A stretch of 22,784 bases of DNA from Chlorokybus atmophyticus (taxonomy: Eukaryota; Streptophyta; Chlorokybophyceae; Chlorokybales; Chlorokybaceae), in the NCBI GenBank assembly GCA_009103225.1, contig RHPI01003511.1, positions 1 to 22,784 on the forward strand, in the 5' to 3' direction. Below, piece by piece: positions 19,101 to 22,784 of this stretch. Within the stretch, counting starts at the first letter, position 1. Each line of letters starts with the position of its first letter. The notes beneath the pieces were generated by a model that worked only from the letters and a program-made list of their open reading frames with translations, had not been told where the DNA came from and ran no database searches. The translations under genes were made by a program, and so were the position numbers.

Positions 19101-21234
19101 GGCGTGTCTCCGGCTAAACGCCAGCCGTACTCTTCTGTGGGAGGGACGCCCATACTGTTCGACCCGTCAGGGGTGAGACAAACAACAACAGCCATGCATG
19201 GATGCACACACACCTGCACAGTTGTACATATGCTTGCACACGAGCAGGCAGGCTTGCACACATATCCACGCACACATCTTCATGTGTTGCGCAGTCGTGT
19301 GAACAGTTGTTGTGGCTTGCCTACAACATTGAGACGCATCTTACTCGCTTGGCAGAGCCGTTTGTCGGCGCCAACTTTTAGGCAGCAGCCTCAAATCACC
19401 GGGCCGGGTGAGAGCCCAACTATCAGTGTGGACTGATGGTTTGAGTAACTGAGATGGCGCGCTCTGCTCAACTGTGCTCATTGCACAGATGGTGTGGACA
19501 ATACATTCTACGGTAGGGACACCGACGGCAACGGACTACCCAACTTTTTTGGCACCTCTGCCGCAGGTGAGGGTCATTGCAAAATGATAAAAGAAACATA
19601 ATGATGATCATCGTCGTTGTTGTACTCGTCATCAGTGTGTTGGTTGTTGTGTACGTGTGCAGCGCCGCACGTGGCTGCGGTGGCAGCATTGCTGAGGCAG
19701 GGAAGGACTTCACCACCAGCAGACAAGCTGTATTCGGCGCTGAGACTGACCGCAGACGACATGGACAACGAGTATACGCCTCGCTTCGACGTCGGCTTCG
19801 ACCCCGCCACGGGCTACGGCTTCATCAACGCCCCCGCCGCCTACGTGGCCACGCGCTGCCGCACCGCGTGCGGGAGAACACACCTCCCGTGGCCGTTCCA
19901 CCTCGACCCGGGTTGTGGACCCGATGCCTTCACACTCGGGTGCTACTCCACCTCCGCCACGCCTGTTGTTGGGATATCGGCGGGGACGTTTCCCGTCACG
20001 GGGTTCTATGATGGTTACGTACTCGTGCCGAGCGCCGCCACGAGTCAACTCACAGCGTATGCGTGTCCCGAGGGTGTAAAGGCGAGGACGTTGTCGACGG
20101 TGGGGTCAGCCTTCTCCATCAGCAGCCAGAATGTGGTCATGGCTTATGGCGTCAACCGCAAGCAGGCGACAGGTAAGCAGTGGTTGTTGTTAATGTAGTT
20201 GTCGCTTGCATGTGCGTGACACAATTATGTGCACGACGTGTAGTTACGATGAACACGTACGGGGCGGACGGGAAGTTGTACGTTACAAAGTCATGCACGA
20301 CATCCACATCCTCATCCTCATCACTGGCATACTGCAACGGTACTTCATGCTGTGCTGTGAGCACGGGCCCACGCAACCCCGCGCGCGTGTCCTTCACAAC
20401 CAACGGGCCCTGCACAGGAGGTAAGACTCAGCACAGTGCAAACCTCACGCACACTTACTCACTCACTCACTCACACCATCTCCATCACAGCCAATATCCT
20501 TTACCCTCCCGCCGTTGCCACGTATCGCGTCACGCCTCGCAACGCTAAGGACAACTACTTCCTCCGCCTCGACTTCAGCGCACCGCCGCGGCCGCTCGGG
20601 ACCCAAGGTTGCCCCGTGTCCGTGTGGGGGTCGAGCACGTACTCCTGTCGGTGGCCGAGCGTGATGCGGCCTTACACGCGTGTGAGAGATGCCCTCGTAG
20701 GGAATGCCAACAACAAGGCGCTTGTCGATGAGAAGTACCCGCAAACGCTGACTATGCAGCAGGCGCTCGTGTACGCAGGCACCAACCAGGTGTGTGACAC
20801 ACACCCATGCGCACATGCATGCACACATTGGCACACACGACATACATGGGCACGCGCACATGAGGCATGGTGTCTGCGTGCACTCATGTTGCTTGCGTTG
20901 TACAGTACTACTTGCTGGCGGCGCAAGCTGCGGCGGCACTGCTCAACGCATACCAAGTGCGGTACAGCATCGCCGTGTCTACCGTGCAGTACAGGTTCGC
21001 GGCGTCCCTCAGCTCCTCGGGAAACCGTAAGTTGCAACTGTAATGTTGGGTGATACGTGCCGGTGGTGTACTTGGCGTGTGGCTGCTTGCAGCACTGGAC
21101 AAGCATTGTGTTGGGGTAGTGCTGACACCTCAGGGTACTGATGTTTGTGTGCGATGGCAGCCACGGGACAAGCAGCACAGTTTGCGGCGTATAACAGTAA
21201 CCGATGGTGCCCTGTGAGTCCTTGCCCGGCTTGA
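16164..21234 (+). CDS. Secreted subtilisin-fold (S8-like) protein, atypical catalytic region, ~19 exons
   Basis: Exons: 16164-16409, 16971-17243, 17338-17461, 17564-17652, 17719-17838, 17914-17961, 18083-18164, 18316-18425, 18518-18643, 18719-18780, 18850-18999, 19079-19172, 19356-19407, 19489-19566, 19663-20172, 20244-20420, 20491-20789, 20906-21026, 21161-21234. All joins are GT..AG and keep one frame (2,835 bases, 944 residues). A signal peptide ([14 protein letters not shown]) follows a poly-Pro start; I chose ATG 16164 for it. A propeptide-like region with a His run comes next. Then [14 protein letters not shown] (Asp202), GDLP (218-221), [15 protein letters not shown] (from 245), [16 protein letters not shown] (Asn319), [11 protein letters not shown] and [19 protein letters not shown] (Ser549). 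The C-terminal ~390 residues are Cys/Ser/Thr-rich and end in a helical QQALVYAG...ALLNA...YNSNRWCP module. No His motif (HGTH) is present. The last exons are less certain than the core. Confidence 0.85.
16169..16195. repeat. (CCG)n microsatellite in subtilase exon 1
   Basis: About nine CCG triplets encode the poly-proline run between Met1-Arg2 and the signal-peptide core. Confidence 0.9.
16978..17004. repeat. (ACC)n microsatellite at the start of subtilase exon 2
   Basis: A perfect triplet run, read as CAC, encodes eight histidines in the predicted propeptide. It lies 7 bases after the acceptor CAG at 16968-16970. Confidence 0.9.
20453..20475. repeat. (ACTC)n microsatellite in subtilase intron 16
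   Basis: The run of ACTC units lies just upstream of the acceptor CACAG at 20486-20490. Confidence 0.85.
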
Positions 21235-22764
21235 CGGACCTCTAGTGGTCGTGGTGAAATGCTCACACTGTAGATCTGATAAGGATATTGAACACTAGTT
21301 ACCCATGATGTCACGTTGCTGTGCGTAAGCGCCAATAGTCTTTATGATTTGCAATAGTAAAACGTTGCACCAATGAACAACCAAACGTGAGCAAGAGCTG
21401 CAGTTTTTTACTGACTAGTGGTAATACATAGTGACACTGTTTGCAATGATGAGCACATATGTACTGCTACATGCATGATGAGCACAGTGTGTGCAATTGC
21501 TGTAATCACCTTGCAGTGCATCTTTTCCGCTCATATGTTGATCGCATTACGTCTTACCAATGTATCAAGCGGCACTTTCATGTTTCATCAATAACATTAA
21601 CCCGCTTGCTGTCGTATTATCGACTGTGATAAATATATATGATGCTCATAGCAATGCTCACATACCGTATGCGACCATTGACATTGTATGCATACCATAT
21701 CATAACTCACTTTGATTAATGACCATACACCACGTGTGCAAAACATGCATGCGTATATAGTACTATAAATACGTCCTATTTCATAATGCATTCATACAAT
21801 ATAGCGTGTAACTCACTTTACAAATCAGTGACGAGGGTGTATAAGAGCAACACAGTTGTTGGAACAATTCATAACACATGTCATATTCAATGCTAATTGT
21901 TGCTTTTAAAACGTGATACTTGTATCGATGTGTAACGGTATGCAACAAACAAATGAATGTTTTTGTTTATAATGTTTAAAATTTGATTACGTATAAGGCG
22001 CTCAGTTGTTCGCATATAATGAATGTAAGTATGTAAATGATGTTTTAACAATTACGTACACACAACGTCTTTCACATAAGCTATTGTGACGGCTATCGTG
22101 TTGATAACTTGAAACCCCCCGCATGAAATGATATGCGGTCTTTGCTTATATCTTATACATCAAAGTAAATCATTGTATATGAGGTATACAATTGCGCATG
22201 CAAGTTATGAAATTGATTACTGCAATAACTTCATTCGTGACGGCATATCTTCTCCATGTCAGTCATGATATCAAGCGATCCATGACCGCACATGACGCAT
22301 GGTACAATGCTGAAGAGTGCAAGGGTGTGGGTGCGACACAAGTAAGCAAACACGAACAAAACAAATCACATTAATTTATGACCTTTAATAAAAAAATAGA
22401 TAGTCTCTAAGAAGCGCGAGCTACATTAAAGCAAACTTCAACAACATTAAACTAATGATGAATGAAACGCATATCGTGAGGCAGGTTGAGGTAGGCTCGC
22501 ATGGCGTTAAACAACGACCACCTATGCAACGAAGGCTTCGTATAAGTACCCCTTGCAATATTCATGATACATGTAAGCAAAGTTGTATAAAAAGCAGTAC
22601 AATTTTTTACCAGCCCACCATCCTTCGGTCATCATCCGTTCATTCACACATCCATGTTTAGCATACCAGGCAGGTATGCTTAATGTCAGATACATGCTGA
22701 TCGTCTAGGCGTGATGAAACAACTTCCGTTCGCGTAATGAACCTTTCATCATGAAAGCCAAGAG
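21235..22764. other. AT-rich downstream DNA, no gene seen
   Basis: No open frame above about 70 codons has plausible composition, and no RNA gene is recognisable. The DNA is clearly more AT-rich than the subtilase exons. An 8-bp inverted repeat (AGCATACC/GGTATGCT) lies at 22660-22667/22673-22680. Confidence 0.6.
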
Positions 22765-22784
22765 CCCCCCCCCCCCCCCCCCCC
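22765..22784. repeat. 20-base C homopolymer at the window end
   Basis: The sequence ends in an unbroken run of 20 C after AAGAG. A homopolymer exactly at the end often marks a contig break or a read artefact. It could be a genuine poly-C tract that stopped the assembly. Confidence 0.95.

Noticed and set aside
19300-19355. Earlier acceptor (GCGCAG near 19294) for subtilase exon 13
   Set aside because: Using it in phase runs into TAG before the QPQITGP segment; the acceptor at 19353-19355 keeps the frame and the family sequence.

Overview
This looks like nuclear DNA from a microbial eukaryote, probably an alga or another protist; I cannot name the species. The reasons are: genes split by short GT..AG introns (one gene has about 19 exons), a long (CCCTAA)n array of the TTAGGG telomere type, a mitochondrial-type glycine cleavage H protein, a WD40 gene closest to the plant WDR44-like family, many triplet microsatellites inside exons, and long AT/TGCATG-rich spacers.

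Layout. (1) 1-1035 is one copy of a ~1 kb subtelomeric repeat. It is joined through a single N (1036) to a perfect 1,942-bp (CCCTAA)n array (1037-2978). (2) 2979-4999 holds the broken end of a KDZ/Plavaka-like transposase gene on the minus strand, reading straight into the telomeric array. It also holds a cluster of palindromes and foldbacks. (3) 5000-6041 is the second copy of the 1 kb repeat, about 3% diverged from the first. Both copies carry the same small spliced coding relic, each disabled by different lesions. (4) 6042-8126 has no gene I can support; it is full of degenerate TGCATG-rich repeats in both orientations. (5) 8127-8789 (minus) is an intact two-exon gene for glycine cleavage H protein. 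It shares a 200-bp divergent promoter with (6) 8990-12339 (plus), a multi-exon WDR44-like WD40 gene with about eight disabling lesions, which I call a pseudogene. (7) 12340-15787 has unidentified coding-like remnants, then AT-rich and microsatellite DNA. (8) 16164-21234 (plus) is an intact ~19-exon gene for a secreted subtilisin-fold protein of about 944 residues with an atypical catalytic region. (9) 21235-22784 is AT-rich with no gene seen and ends in a 20-base C run.

The genes do not form a pathway. The most interesting points are the position of the telomeric array (broken transposon on one side, a repeat copy on the wrong side), the duplicated subtelomeric gene relic, the decayed WD40 gene beside two intact genes, and the subtilase that lacks the usual histidine motif. 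I see no clear undescribed defence or mobile system. The foldback cluster at 4396-4593 and the duplicated relic are the best candidates for something not yet named.
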